Below are positions 49,632-59,395 of a stretch of DNA of 64,000 nucleotides, in pieces. The stretch spans positions 87,887 through 151,886 of the forward strand of contig DEAT01000028.1 of assembly GCA_002348265.1 (NCBI GenBank). The letters run 5' to 3'. Numbering within the stretch: position 1 is the stretch's first letter; each line of letters begins with the position of its first letter. The notes below the pieces were generated by a model. It did no database searches and was not told the origin of the DNA. It worked only from the letters and a program-made list of their open reading frames with translations. Position numbers and translations under genes: made by a program. The DNA comes from Gemmatimonadales bacterium UBA2975 (lineage in GTDB: Bacteria > Gemmatimonadota > Gemmatimonadetes > Longimicrobiales > Gaopeijiaceae).

Positions 49632-50567
49632 TTAAATGCATCCCCCATACTAGAGCGCCTCAGTGCGCTCGGTGACGGAACCCGTACTCGGATGTTGGCG
49701 CTCCTAGACGGAAGTGAGTTCACCGTGTCCGAACTATGCTCCGTTCTTCAAATGCCCCAACCAACGGTAAGTCGTCACCTAAAAACGCTAGCCAATGAAG
49801 GGTGGGTGCAGGCTCGTACCGAAGGACGAAAACGGCACTACCACCTCAATCCACAACTAGAAGATTCAACGCGCTCACTCTGGCGCATCGTAAACAATGA
49901 AGTCAGAGGGCTCCCGGTGTACCGTGCCGACGCGGAGCGGGCTCAACCTGTGCTAGACGAACGTCGAATGCGCGCTACCGCATTCTTCTCTGAATCGGCA
50001 GCCGAGTGGGACAGGACGCGCGCAGAGCTTTTCGGATCTGCTACAGGGCTGGGACCCTTGCTCGGCTTGATCGATCCGACTTGGGTGGTTGGAGACCTGG
50101 GCTGTGGTACAGGAGCCCTAACTGCACGGATCGCTCCTTTCGCTCGTCGCACGATCGGTATTGATCGGTCTCCGGCTATGCTAAGCACAGCTCAGGCCAG
50201 GCTCTGTGACATGGAGACCGCAGAACTTCGCTGCGGAGAGCTAGAGTCGCTGCCCATAGGCGACCAAGAGCTCGACCTCGCCATCCTTGCCCTAGTCCTT
50301 CATTATATAGTCGATCCACGTGAGGTTCTTTCTGAGGTTCATCGCACGTTAGCACCCGGGGGGCGAGTTCTAGTGCTAGACATGCGTCGACACGACCGCG
50401 GCGCCTCTTTCTCAGAAAATATGGGCCATGTTTGGCCCGGTTTCGAGTTCGAGCAGTTAGAAGCATGGCTGACGAATGAAGAGTTCAGTTCAATTCGCTT
50501 TCATGAGCTGACACACGATCCAGACGCCAGCGGTCCCCTGCTATTTCTCGCCTCAGCAAGTGCCTGA
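49623..50567 (+). CDS. ArsR-type regulator fused to a SAM methyltransferase domain
   Basis: About 314 residues from ATG 49623; an ATG at 49605 adds six. Residues about 8-80 form a winged helix of ArsR type (SALGDGTRTRMLALL, VSELCSVLQMPQPTVSRHLKTL). No Cys metal-binding motif is seen. From about 115 a class I methyltransferase follows with VVGDLGCGTGALTARIA (motif I, about 155-171) and VLVLDMRRHD. The fold and its neighbour ahcY suggest SAM or SAH sensing, as in SahR-like regulators. The target genes are inferred, not shown. A candidate operator overlaps the start. Confidence 0.87.
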   Translation: MNILNASPILERLSALGDGTRTRMLALLDGSEFTVSELCSVLQMPQPTVSRHLKTLANEGWVQARTEGRKRHYHLNPQLEDSTRSLWRIVNNEVRGLPVYRADAERAQPVLDERRMRATAFFSESAAEWDRTRAELFGSATGLGPLLGLIDPTWVVGDLGCGTGALTARIAPFARRTIGIDRSPAMLSTAQARLCDMETAELRCGELESLPIGDQELDLAILALVLHYIVDPREVLSEVHRTLAPGGRVLVLDMRRHDRGASFSENMGHVWPGFEFEQLEAWLTNEEFSSIRFHELTHDPDASGPLLFLASASA

Positions 50568-50631
50568 GGTCTCGTATTTTGAAAAGACCCACCTCGGCAT
50601 AACTGCCGACTAGAACAACGACTGAGGAACA

Positions 50632-52119
50632 ATGACACAGAGTGCTGTAATACCCGAAGCAAGAACATCAGACAAAAAAGAACGCCTACCTTACAAGGTT
50701 GCGGATCTCTCCCTCGCAGAATGGGGACGTAATGAGATCCGGCTCGCGGAGCAGGAGATGCCCGGCCTCATAGCGGCACGCAAAGAGTACGGGCCACAGC
50801 AGCCGCTAGCCGGCCTTAAGGTCGCTGGTTCTCTGCACATGACGGTACAGACGGCGGTTCTCATCGAAACGCTTGTAGATCTCGGCGCAGATGTTCGATG
50901 GGTATCTTGCAACATCTTCTCGACCCAAGATCATGCGGCGGCAGCCGTAGTAGTGGGCAGGAACGGAACAGTTGAAGAGCCTAAAGGCTCACCAGTGTTT
51001 GCATGGAAGGGTGAGAGTTTAGAGGAATACTGGTGGTGCACCGACCAAATGCTTGAATGGCCGGACGGATCAGGACCAGACCTTCTCGTAGATGACGGTG
51101 GTGACGCAACCCTTCTCCTACATAAGGGTGTGGAGTTTGGCGACGCCGTCCGAGTACCACAGTTCGATGCAGACAGAGAGTCCGAAGAGTGGAGAGTAAT
51201 CCTTGACTTATTGCGCCGGACTCTCGAAGAAGATCCGGGTCGTTTTGATCGACTCTCAAGCAACATCCAGGGCGTCAGCGAAGAAACCACAACCGGTGTA
51301 CATCGACTTTATGAGATGGAGAAAGATGGCACGCTTCTCTTTCCAGCGATCAACGTCAACGACTCGGTAACCAAGTCAAAGTTCGACAATCTCTATGGCT
51401 GCAGACACTCGGTGATAGATGGGCTCAATCGAGCGACAGACGTCATGCTCTCAGGGAAAAAAGCCGTTGTGCTTGGCTACGGTGATGTGGGCAAAGGGTG
51501 TGCCCAAGCCCTGAAGGCACAGGGTGCGCGGGTGTTCATTACTGAGATAGATCCAATCTGTGCTCTGCAGGCATGCATGGAAGGTCACACCGTGGTCCGC
51601 CTAGAAGACGTGCTCGAAACCGCCGACGTCTTCATAACGGCAACTGGTAACAAGGACATCATCACCGCCGAGCACATGGTTAGGATGAAGGACAAAGCTG
51701 TCGTTGCGAACATAGGACACTTCGATAACGAAATCGACATGGCCGGCCTTGAGCGTGTCCCTGGGGTCCAAAAAACAGAAATCAAACCCCAGTATCATGA
51801 GTGGACTTTTGCAGAGGGTCACTCAGTGTTGATACTCGCTGAGGGACGGCTAATGAACCTCGGCTGTGCTACAGGACACCCTAGCTTTGTCATGTCCGCA
51901 TCGTTCACCAACCAAGTGATTGCACAGATCGAACTAGCTCAAAACAAGGACCGATACGACAACAAGGTCTACGTATTACCGAAGCACCTAGACGAGAAGG
52001 TAGCCCGTCTGCACCTGGACCAACTCGGAGCGAAGTTAACGGAACTCTCGGAAGAGCAGGCGGGCTACATCAACGTGCCAAAAGAAGGTCCGTACAAGCC
52101 GGAGCATTACCGCTACTAG
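50632..52119 (+). CDS. ahcY: Adenosylhomocysteinase
   Basis: 495-residue NAD-dependent enzyme that hydrolyses S-adenosylhomocysteine to adenosine and homocysteine. Blocks: [21 protein letters not shown] (about 59-78), [13 protein letters not shown] (about 153-165), and NAD-binding [18 protein letters not shown] (about 283-300). Ends in YKPEHYRY. Gap to the regulator gene is 64 bases; in it are two small inverted repeats (GGTCT/AGACC and CGGCA-TAAC-TGCCG). Homocysteine from here is used by MetH, encoded near the right end. Confidence 0.97.
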   Translation: MTQSAVIPEARTSDKKERLPYKVADLSLAEWGRNEIRLAEQEMPGLIAARKEYGPQQPLAGLKVAGSLHMTVQTAVLIETLVDLGADVRWVSCNIFSTQDHAAAAVVVGRNGTVEEPKGSPVFAWKGESLEEYWWCTDQMLEWPDGSGPDLLVDDGGDATLLLHKGVEFGDAVRVPQFDADRESEEWRVILDLLRRTLEEDPGRFDRLSSNIQGVSEETTTGVHRLYEMEKDGTLLFPAINVNDSVTKSKFDNLYGCRHSVIDGLNRATDVMLSGKKAVVLGYGDVGKGCAQALKAQGARVFITEIDPICALQACMEGHTVVRLEDVLETADVFITATGNKDIITAEHMVRMKDKAVVANIGHFDNEIDMAGLERVPGVQKTEIKPQYHEWTFAEGHSVLILAEGRLMNLGCATGHPSFVMSASFTNQVIAQIELAQNKDRYDNKVYVLPKHLDEKVARLHLDQLGAKLTELSEEQAGYINVPKEGPYKPEHYRY

Positions 52120-52133
52120 CCTTCATCCCTGCC

Positions 52134-52164
52134 AGCTGGCCGACCGCCTACAGGCCGGCCAGCT
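52134..52164. terminator. Bidirectional terminator candidate between ahcY and TSUP gene
   Basis: Perfect 9-base stem AGCTGGCCG (52134-52142) and CGGCCAGCT (52156-52164) with a 13-base loop, between two convergent genes. No U-tract is obvious on either side. Confidence 0.55.
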
Positions 52165-52170
52165 CAACCT

Positions 52171-52926
52171 TTATCTCAACATAAGCCGTAACGCGAACAC
52201 CACTATGGCTACGGTCAGTACATTTCGGACCCAAGCCTGACCTTTCAAGACCTGCAGGTGAACTCCTAGCTTCGCGCCAAAAAACTGACCAACCGCTAGA
52301 GAGAGACCGGCGGACCAATCAAGACCCCCTCCAAGAGCGAATAAAGGGATCGCAACCAGGGTGAAAGCTATGTGGAGCGGAACCTTGACAGCGTTCGCCC
52401 GCACCAGATCAAGTCCGTTTGCCGAAAGAAGTGCTAGGTAAAGAAAACCCGCACCAGCCTGTATGAAACCACTGTAGCATCCAAGGCAAAAAAAGGCGCC
52501 TAACAACAGCCAACGCCTCTCTGGGTCAGGGGACAGGCTTTCTGTTTCTTCCGGCGGCCTTACAGGTTGCCAGATCATCCATGCGGCTGCGAGAACTAAA
52601 ATAACTGCCAAGACTCGCTCAAACGCCGCGTCACCGATCTCCATCGCTGCCCATGTTCCTATTGCCACACCAACACAGGCCGATGGCAATGCGAATCTCA
52701 CCCAGGCCCAAGGAATGAGTTTTTTTCGATGAAAACTGGCGCTCGCCCCAATGCCTCCAACCAGAATAGCGATCCTGTTCGTTCCGTTGGCAACCGTGGC
52801 GGGCAGCCCGATAAAAATCAGGAGAGGCAGAGTCAGTAGTGATCCTCCACCGGCAATTGAGTTGATAGTCCCCGCAACAAAGCCAGCACCCACAAGCATG
52901 AAGATGGTCAGTAAATCAATGGGCAC
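52171..52926 (-). CDS. TauE/SafE (TSUP) family membrane transporter
   Basis: 251-residue integral membrane protein with about eight hydrophobic segments in two repeats. N-terminal FVAGTINSIAGGGSLLTLPLLIF (about 16-37) is the family signature, and the second half opens with GCYSGFIQAGAGFLYLALL (about 160-178). Family members export or take up sulfite, sulfoacetate or similar anions; substrate cannot be inferred here. Converges with ahcY. Start ATG 52926. Confidence 0.9.
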   Translation of the reverse strand: MPIDLLTIFMLVGAGFVAGTINSIAGGGSLLTLPLLIFIGLPATVANGTNRIAILVGGIGASASFHRKKLIPWAWVRFALPSACVGVAIGTWAAMEIGDAAFERVLAVILVLAAAWMIWQPVRPPEETESLSPDPERRWLLLGAFFCLGCYSGFIQAGAGFLYLALLSANGLDLVRANAVKVPLHIAFTLVAIPLFALGGGLDWSAGLSLAVGQFFGAKLGVHLQVLKGQAWVRNVLTVAIVVFALRLMLR

Positions 52927-53083
52927 AGCCGCTCCAAAGTGAGCTCTCGGGACCGTTCATCCTCGCTGTAACATCGATTAGCGTCCACCCCTCATCGGCA
53001 CCCATCACACTCAAGAGGACTCTACAGACGTACTTTGCAGTCGCGGGCATCCCAATGAGTGGCAGGACTCAAACTTCGACCAA

Positions 53084-56000
53084 TCAACGAACCGGACCGA
53101 TAGGAAAGTCAGCTGTTCCAAAATCGAGTTGTCCAAAAAGACCTACCTGAAACTGAGTCGATCCCGTCTGCTGTCCAACGAAGGATTGACGGTCGTCATA
53201 ACTAACCCTCAAGCCGAAAGAAAAACCGCGAAGACTCGTGTCCGCCTGAAGGCTTACTGTTCGCAGAACTTGGTCTATAAACGGTACACATTCCTCTCCG
53301 GCCACGGTGATTCGGCAATTTAACTCACTTCGATAAGTGCCGATGATTGAGAGTGAGATCGGTCGATCAAGGCTCGAAGCTAACCCTCCTACTAGGAGGA
53401 GCTGCGTATTCAAAGAAATTCGATGATTCCGCACCTGGCGTTCAGTATCTCCCGTAGGGTCTACACCGGTGCCATCCCGCCAAGCACCCCTATACGCAGT
53501 CACAAGGGTCCGAAGCCACTGAATCGATACGTCAAGAGGAACCTGGAGATCAGAGTCAAATCGGCGCTGAAGTGCACGCCCTCCAAACGTGATCTCACGC
53601 TCGGTCCGGACGATTCCTGAGGAGAGGTTTATACTCCGAATGCCAGTGAAGGACGGCAAACGTATAGCAGGAAGTGTCGCCTGCACATCCGGCCAGGTCT
53701 CCTGTCGCGTGTTTCGATCGCTCCTGACATCTAGGGTTTCTGAATCACTCAACAGATAACCCACTTGTAGACCCGCACCGCCGGGAAGCCCCACCCCAGA
53801 CGAAAGTCGCCAGCTTGCGCGATCCGTAAGTGTCGCAGCGGTATCAGCGTCGACGAACCGGTACCGATCTCGGCCCCCGAAGCCCAGCTGATAGTCAAAG
53901 CGAGGGTCCACGGGATCCCGATTGAACCTTGAAGTGATCCCATCGCGATAAGTGGCGCTGATTGGACGGATTGCACTCAATATAGATCGAAGCTGAGCTA
54001 CACCTTCGTCCTCCCCCTCAACTGACGATCCAAACCAACTCACAGCTAGAGCTGAAGGGCTCAGAGATACGGTCCCCCCCCAGTCTCGCTGTCCTTGAGC
54101 GTTCTGAGTCAGCGTCATCATCGTATCCGCTAGCTGGATTGACTGCTCGATGAAATTCGTATTTCGATCAGACTGGTAGACGGTAGTCCAATCGAAGTCC
54201 GTTCGTAACCACGAGAAGATCGACGGTCGGTACCCAACGTCCGTCCTCAGCGTCCGCGCGGTCTCCCAACCAAGGTCTAAACCCAACCACTCGCTCCTTT
54301 CCTCCCGGATGATTTGCTGAACATTTTCATCCGCCACCGTCTCCTCAGGCTGCAAAAGGTCACGGGACTGCAACAGCCTCATGTCTGCGACGAGTGAGGG
54401 GAGCGGCCTCAGGCGCACATCTGCTGCCACCTGCATGAGCTCTCGAGGCCTAAGGGTTGCTACCGACTGCTGGTCACCGGCTGAGCGAACAATCGTTTCA
54501 TATCGCACAACCCGGCTGTCTTGATGGAAATACGAAGTGCTCATAGAGACGCGTTCGGGGGTCAAGCGCAACCTAGCATCAGCTACCTTATCTTCGAGAA
54601 ACCCGGGGAGCAGGGTCCGCACTAAACCCCGCAACTGCCTCGGTACAAGCCCGATTTCTCGCGACTGGGGAACACGAGTCCACCCGACACCCGCATCTAC
54701 GGTGCTGGATTCATTTTCGGTGGTGATAGTCGAGCCATCAGCTGTGGCATACGATGCACGAGCATCTAATCCGTCAACCAAAAACCCGACAATCCCATTA
54801 GCACTTTGGGTTCTTTTACGCATTGAGATACCGACACGCCTCTGACCCGCATTCGTATCACGCAGGTTGGCTATTTGGCTCGCCCGCACGTCGGAATTTG
54901 CTAGCAGAACCGGGGCCTGACTCGACTGCGAGACCTCAAAAGTAACGGGCATGTCGACGCCCCAGCTACTTGGGAACCATCGATCGACGGCTAGCGAGCT
55001 GAACAGGTTAAGTGTTCGATCGTCTTGGTAAGTCGGCTGGTCGCGCAACTGTCTGAAGAATGCGCCTCGGTCTGTCATATTAAGGCGGGTTTGAATTACT
55101 CCCGCTCCGTCTACCGTAACGTTGAGGGAACTCGCGATCCCAACATCTTTTACGGCCTGACCTAAACGAAGCTCGTCGACCCAAATCTCTCCTGAAGTTG
55201 GCTGACCGGTCTCGTTCCAAACTCCGATGGAGATCTCTCTAACGGCGGCAAGATTTGGAGCCCGACCACGATCGGCTAATACGACTGCATAGGTCGAGTC
55301 TGCTGACCAAATCTGCACGGGGGGATCGCCTGGTGCAGGAGGTGCCATTGACACTAGCTCCTCAGCCTGCCTTCTCAGATCTAACCATACGCCGAAGTCT
55401 ACCCGGACCTCTGGAAGCCAGTCAGCTCCAGTGAGTCCGGGACCGACGGGCGGACTCAGTGGGGTTCTATACAAATAGAAGTTTTCTGGATCACTGCCGA
55501 CTTTAAGGAAGAATCGATTTGCACGAGTAGGACCAAAGTCTCCGGCCCTTGCGATCGCCCATAATCTTGCTTCTCGGTATGACAAAAAGTCTCGCGGCCG
55601 CTGAGGGAATCGATAATAAACTTCCGCTCGAGCCCCGTCTGGTATTCCCTCAAATTTGATACCGAGAGATTTTTCGTTGAACTCTATGCCTTGCCCCGAG
55701 AACGCCTGAGTCGGATCCGTTAACTCCTCGAGCACACCTGGAGGTGATACGTAATCACTCCCCTCAGTCACCTGAGACACTGAAGCAACCTCAACACGAC
55801 CGACGTGAGAAAGGGTATCCCCAACAATCCCATCGAGCACACCCTCTCCAGACCGCTTAATCCAGCGGGACCCTAATAGGCGCATACGCGCGATTTCTAG
55901 TCCCCCCTCTGTTCCAACAGCCGTGACTCTCAGGTGCCGGATAGCTCTAAGATCAGCCTCTGTGATCGACCCACCGACCTCTACCGCACCCGCACCCCGT

Positions 56001-59000
56001 AAAGGAATTCGATAAAGCTGGAAATCGGTTCCCGTCTCGGAACGATTGCGCGCAAGAAACGGTGACGAGCCATTGAGAGAAACGACATATCTCAGGTGCC
56101 GCTCAGCAGTATCTAGATTACCATCAGCATCCAAATCCTCCGAATCCGGGCGACCGTTACCTCTCGTACATACCGATCTCGGATCACCAAGTGGATAAAT
56201 GCTTCCACGCTCAGCCAAGCATGTCTCTCCCCACACGCCTAACTCGTCCCTGATATCGCTCCAGATTTCACCAAGACGAGGGTCAGCCTCTTGATCAAGG
56301 TTTCCCAATCCCCAGGATCGACCGTCACTCCTGGACCCACTCGTGGCGTTGAAGGGACCGACGAAGAAGGCGTCCTCACTCACAGTACCCAGATCAATGA
56401 TCAAGCTGAGTGCCCCGTCACCTGAAGCGTAAAATTCCAGATAATCAGTCTTAGTAAGATCCAGTCCGTTTGTCGACAATGGAGTCATCACTGAGCGCCA
56501 ACCGGGCTGACCCTCCGCTAACGAGCTTCCCAGACTTAGCCTCAGCCCTGGCTCACGAAGCTCAGATCCTGCAAGCCTAATCTGATTATCAATGTCAGTT
56601 CGTGGGAACAAGCCCTCTCGTACCCCGAGACTGTCTCCGTTCGGGGCAAGAAGAATCCATCGATTCTGCCAAACCAAGGAGGCGGCCGTGGTCTCGTCCA
56701 CGACCGCTGGCATTACCACCTCAGCTCCGTCCCGTTTTGTCGGAGCACTAGAAAGCTGCCAATCCTTTGACGTCAGGCCAACCGAGAGCTGTGCAGTGCC
56801 ATCGAAGTCGTCCACGAAGGCTTGATCGAGTGTATTGGGGTTCGGAATCGACAAAGCCATCTCTCCATCGGCCGATAGCGACGACGCCCCGTCAAAGTTC
56901 AGGCCGGGAATCTGTTCCAAAAAACGATCGAACCAACCAAGCGACATATCGTACCGACCACTCAAACCACTAAGAAGCGCAGCACCCGGCTCGGTCCCAA
57001 GAATCGGACGTGTAACCACAGAGCGCTCAGATTGGTACAACCCCAAGAAATCTATTCCACCCCCACTACCCAGTGCGCTACTTGTGCGCAGTCCAACAAC
57101 TTGAGTCGGCGTAACTTGAAAAAGGGATCTCTGTTCCCACGTTGCACGGACAGTCGCATCCGGGGACGATGCGAATAGCAAATCTGGTTCCAGCAACTGA
57201 ACCTGACCCACGTCGTAGTCTATTTCGTAGTCTGCACCTCGCGTCAGCATGCGATCACCAAGAAAAATCCGCTCGCTCCCGTCCCTAATTCCAAAGGCGC
57301 CGAGAGAAAAGGCCGAGATCACTCCTTCCGAGCGTAGGCGGTAAGAGAATGTCAGCCGAAATCGACCGGAATTAACTCTCTCGAACGGGTCTTCTTCTTC
57401 ATAGATAGCTTGGTTCGCATCGTCTCCGAGAATTGCCTGGGTTAGAACCTCGCTGAGTCTAAGTGACTCTACGGGAGGGGGATGGGAGAACGGACGCAGC
57501 GTCGGAAAGACGATAAACGACCCCTGCACAGGAGGCTGATCCTGAAAGAATTCAAGGCCCGGAGAGTAGACGAATGCTGGATCTAGCGCATCAAGAGGGG
57601 CTTCTTCGTCTAACCCGAACAGACGCAGAAACGTGATGTCGGCTCCGTACGGGCTGCGCTTGAAGGTGCGCCCTGCCGAAAGTTCCCCGAGAGAGACCGA
57701 GAGAGATACTGACCCGGGCTCTACGTCCGCCGATCCAGAGACCCGGTAGACCTGATGCATCTCAAGGTCCCAAGTAGGCCGACCGGGCTGATGGTTAGCT
57801 CCCGAAGCCTTTAGAAGCCTGAGCTCCGGGCGCCCTCCCTGGTTGTATACAAGCTCCGGGTTGTAGTCTCCTATTGTGTCACCCGCCGCCGTGATGTACG
57901 TGACGGCCAACATTTCTTCGCGACTTAAGGGCTGCCTCAGAGCAATCCAGAGCCCACTTGGATGGACAAAAAAATCCGTACCTTGCTGAAGGTTTCGGAA
58001 CCAACCAGACTCGCGGACCGGAGGGTTCACACCATCGTCAGCTACAGCGTCGAGCTGGATAAAACCCTCAACCTGCTGTTGAAAAACTGGATCGTCCTCA
58101 AATCTATATAACTGGATAAGCTGATCACCCGGAGCGATTGACGCAGGAGCTGATGCCGGGTCGAGTTCAAGAGCATCGACGTGCGGATATCGGTCGATCT
58201 GGGAAGGATCGACCAAGAAGAAGAACTGTCCACGGACATAGTCGGCATCATCTAGGACCAAAGTGTCTTCTTGCACGAAGGCGCGTTGATCGCCGAAACC
58301 AGTGAGTTGGAATGACCGGGAGTTAAGGTCGCCTCGCTGCTGCGCCCATACCGTCTGAAAGTCCACCGGTCCAACTTGACCCTCGGCTTGAAACCCAAAG
58401 TTACCGGCAGGAAGTCCTTCAGTCAGAAAACGTGATTGAGGAAGTCGAAACGTGACATCCCCAACCTCTAGACGATGCAGTACATCGTCCTTTCCGCCTT
58501 CATAGAAGAAATTAATTCGGTTAGCCGCATCAAACTCTCGGGACTGATCAAAGTCAACATCGACGGTGACTCGGTCTAATATCGTACCGTTGACCTTAAC
58601 CCCGAACTGCAAATCTGGACTCAACTGCGGAACTATCGACGGATTACATCCCGCACCAAAACGGGCATCGCACGGTTCGAAACGTGTCCAATCACCACCG
58701 AGTTCCATTCGACTTCGAACATTCAAGGCGAGATCCGCATACTCGGTGACAAACCGGGATTCATCGCTAGGAAGAATGGGATTGAATCTTCTCGTCTCAG
58801 TTGGCAGATAGAGTGTCTTTCCTGAATAAACTAGGTCAGTAGCTCTAGACCGCAGAACAACATCTAGAGGGGACGGAGCAACCAACCGCGTCCCAACACC
58901 CAAGCCCGGACCAAATCGACTGAGCACTCGACGTTCTCGGTCCATCCGGTAAGAGAGCCCAGAGCCTTCTCTATACGGGGCCAGGTCCTCGCTTCGCGGG

Positions 59001-59251
59001 GTTCCAACTCCGGCCGCTGAAACACGAATCCGGCGCATCCCAAGCGTAACGTGAGGTTCCCCCTGCATAGCCGAAAGTCCCACCTCAACGGCTACTGCAG
59101 GGAGATCAAGATTCGTCTTAAGGATCGTATCTGCAGGTTCCTCAATCGACTTGGCGATTACATTTTCCGTATTCTCTTCTCCCAACTCATCGGAGCCGGT
59201 CATCACAGGGACCAGCAGAGACGCGAGCAGAGTCAGGAGTTTCGGTATCAC
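53084..59251 (-). CDS. sprA: SprA/Sov-like giant outer-membrane protein (type IX secretion translocon family)
   Basis: Over 2,000 residues. A signal-like N-terminus (IPKLLTLLASLLVPVM) follows a GTG at 59251, which I prefer to the TTG at 59356. Repeating SprA features are visible: FDQSREFDAANRINFFYEG (about 240-260), VGDVTFRLPQSRFLTEG, ADYVRGQFFFL, a YRIPL block and VDDFDGTAQLSVG near the centre. The C-terminal half is rich in beta strands with alternating aromatic and charged residues ending QVGLFGQLDFG, as in a large outer-membrane barrel. SprA/Sov is the type IX secretion pore in Bacteroidota; other T9SS genes (porV, porU, gldK-N) are not in the window. Divergent from lptF. Confidence 0.85.
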   Translation of the reverse strand: MIPKLLTLLASLLVPVMTGSDELGEENTENVIAKSIEEPADTILKTNLDLPAVAVEVGLSAMQGEPHVTLGMRRIRVSAAGVGTPRSEDLAPYREGSGLSYRMDRERRVLSRFGPGLGVGTRLVAPSPLDVVLRSRATDLVYSGKTLYLPTETRRFNPILPSDESRFVTEYADLALNVRSRMELGGDWTRFEPCDARFGAGCNPSIVPQLSPDLQFGVKVNGTILDRVTVDVDFDQSREFDAANRINFFYEGGKDDVLHRLEVGDVTFRLPQSRFLTEGLPAGNFGFQAEGQVGPVDFQTVWAQQRGDLNSRSFQLTGFGDQRAFVQEDTLVLDDADYVRGQFFFLVDPSQIDRYPHVDALELDPASAPASIAPGDQLIQLYRFEDDPVFQQQVEGFIQLDAVADDGVNPPVRESGWFRNLQQGTDFFVHPSGLWIALRQPLSREEMLAVTYITAAGDTIGDYNPELVYNQGGRPELRLLKASGANHQPGRPTWDLEMHQVYRVSGSADVEPGSVSLSVSLGELSAGRTFKRSPYGADITFLRLFGLDEEAPLDALDPAFVYSPGLEFFQDQPPVQGSFIVFPTLRPFSHPPPVESLRLSEVLTQAILGDDANQAIYEEEDPFERVNSGRFRLTFSYRLRSEGVISAFSLGAFGIRDGSERIFLGDRMLTRGADYEIDYDVGQVQLLEPDLLFASSPDATVRATWEQRSLFQVTPTQVVGLRTSSALGSGGGIDFLGLYQSERSVVTRPILGTEPGAALLSGLSGRYDMSLGWFDRFLEQIPGLNFDGASSLSADGEMALSIPNPNTLDQAFVDDFDGTAQLSVGLTSKDWQLSSAPTKRDGAEVVMPAVVDETTAASLVWQNRWILLAPNGDSLGVREGLFPRTDIDNQIRLAGSELREPGLRLSLGSSLAEGQPGWRSVMTPLSTNGLDLTKTDYLEFYASGDGALSLIIDLGTVSEDAFFVGPFNATSGSRSDGRSWGLGNLDQEADPRLGEIWSDIRDELGVWGETCLAERGSIYPLGDPRSVCTRGNGRPDSEDLDADGNLDTAERHLRYVVSLNGSSPFLARNRSETGTDFQLYRIPLRGAGAVEVGGSITEADLRAIRHLRVTAVGTEGGLEIARMRLLGSRWIKRSGEGVLDGIVGDTLSHVGRVEVASVSQVTEGSDYVSPPGVLEELTDPTQAFSGQGIEFNEKSLGIKFEGIPDGARAEVYYRFPQRPRDFLSYREARLWAIARAGDFGPTRANRFFLKVGSDPENFYLYRTPLSPPVGPGLTGADWLPEVRVDFGVWLDLRRQAEELVSMAPPAPGDPPVQIWSADSTYAVVLADRGRAPNLAAVREISIGVWNETGQPTSGEIWVDELRLGQAVKDVGIASSLNVTVDGAGVIQTRLNMTDRGAFFRQLRDQPTYQDDRTLNLFSSLAVDRWFPSSWGVDMPVTFEVSQSSQAPVLLANSDVRASQIANLRDTNAGQRRVGISMRKRTQSANGIVGFLVDGLDARASYATADGSTITTENESSTVDAGVGWTRVPQSREIGLVPRQLRGLVRTLLPGFLEDKVADARLRLTPERVSMSTSYFHQDSRVVRYETIVRSAGDQQSVATLRPRELMQVAADVRLRPLPSLVADMRLLQSRDLLQPEETVADENVQQIIREERSEWLGLDLGWETARTLRTDVGYRPSIFSWLRTDFDWTTVYQSDRNTNFIEQSIQLADTMMTLTQNAQGQRDWGGTVSLSPSALAVSWFGSSVEGEDEGVAQLRSILSAIRPISATYRDGITSRFNRDPVDPRFDYQLGFGGRDRYRFVDADTAATLTDRASWRLSSGVGLPGGAGLQVGYLLSDSETLDVRSDRNTRQETWPDVQATLPAIRLPSFTGIRSINLSSGIVRTEREITFGGRALQRRFDSDLQVPLDVSIQWLRTLVTAYRGAWRDGTGVDPTGDTERQVRNHRISLNTQLLLVGGLASSLDRPISLSIIGTYRSELNCRITVAGEECVPFIDQVLRTVSLQADTSLRGFSFGLRVSYDDRQSFVGQQTGSTQFQVGLFGQLDFGTADFPIGPVR

Positions 59252-59395
59252 GACGAGAACAGAGTAAGGTTCGAGAGCGAGCACAAAGCATTGTGATCTT
59301 GCCAGAGTTTGATTTCGAACACACTTAGCACCGATGGTGTAACGACTGAGCGACAAGCGGTAGCAAAACTCACAATCAACAGAGAGAAGGGTTCA

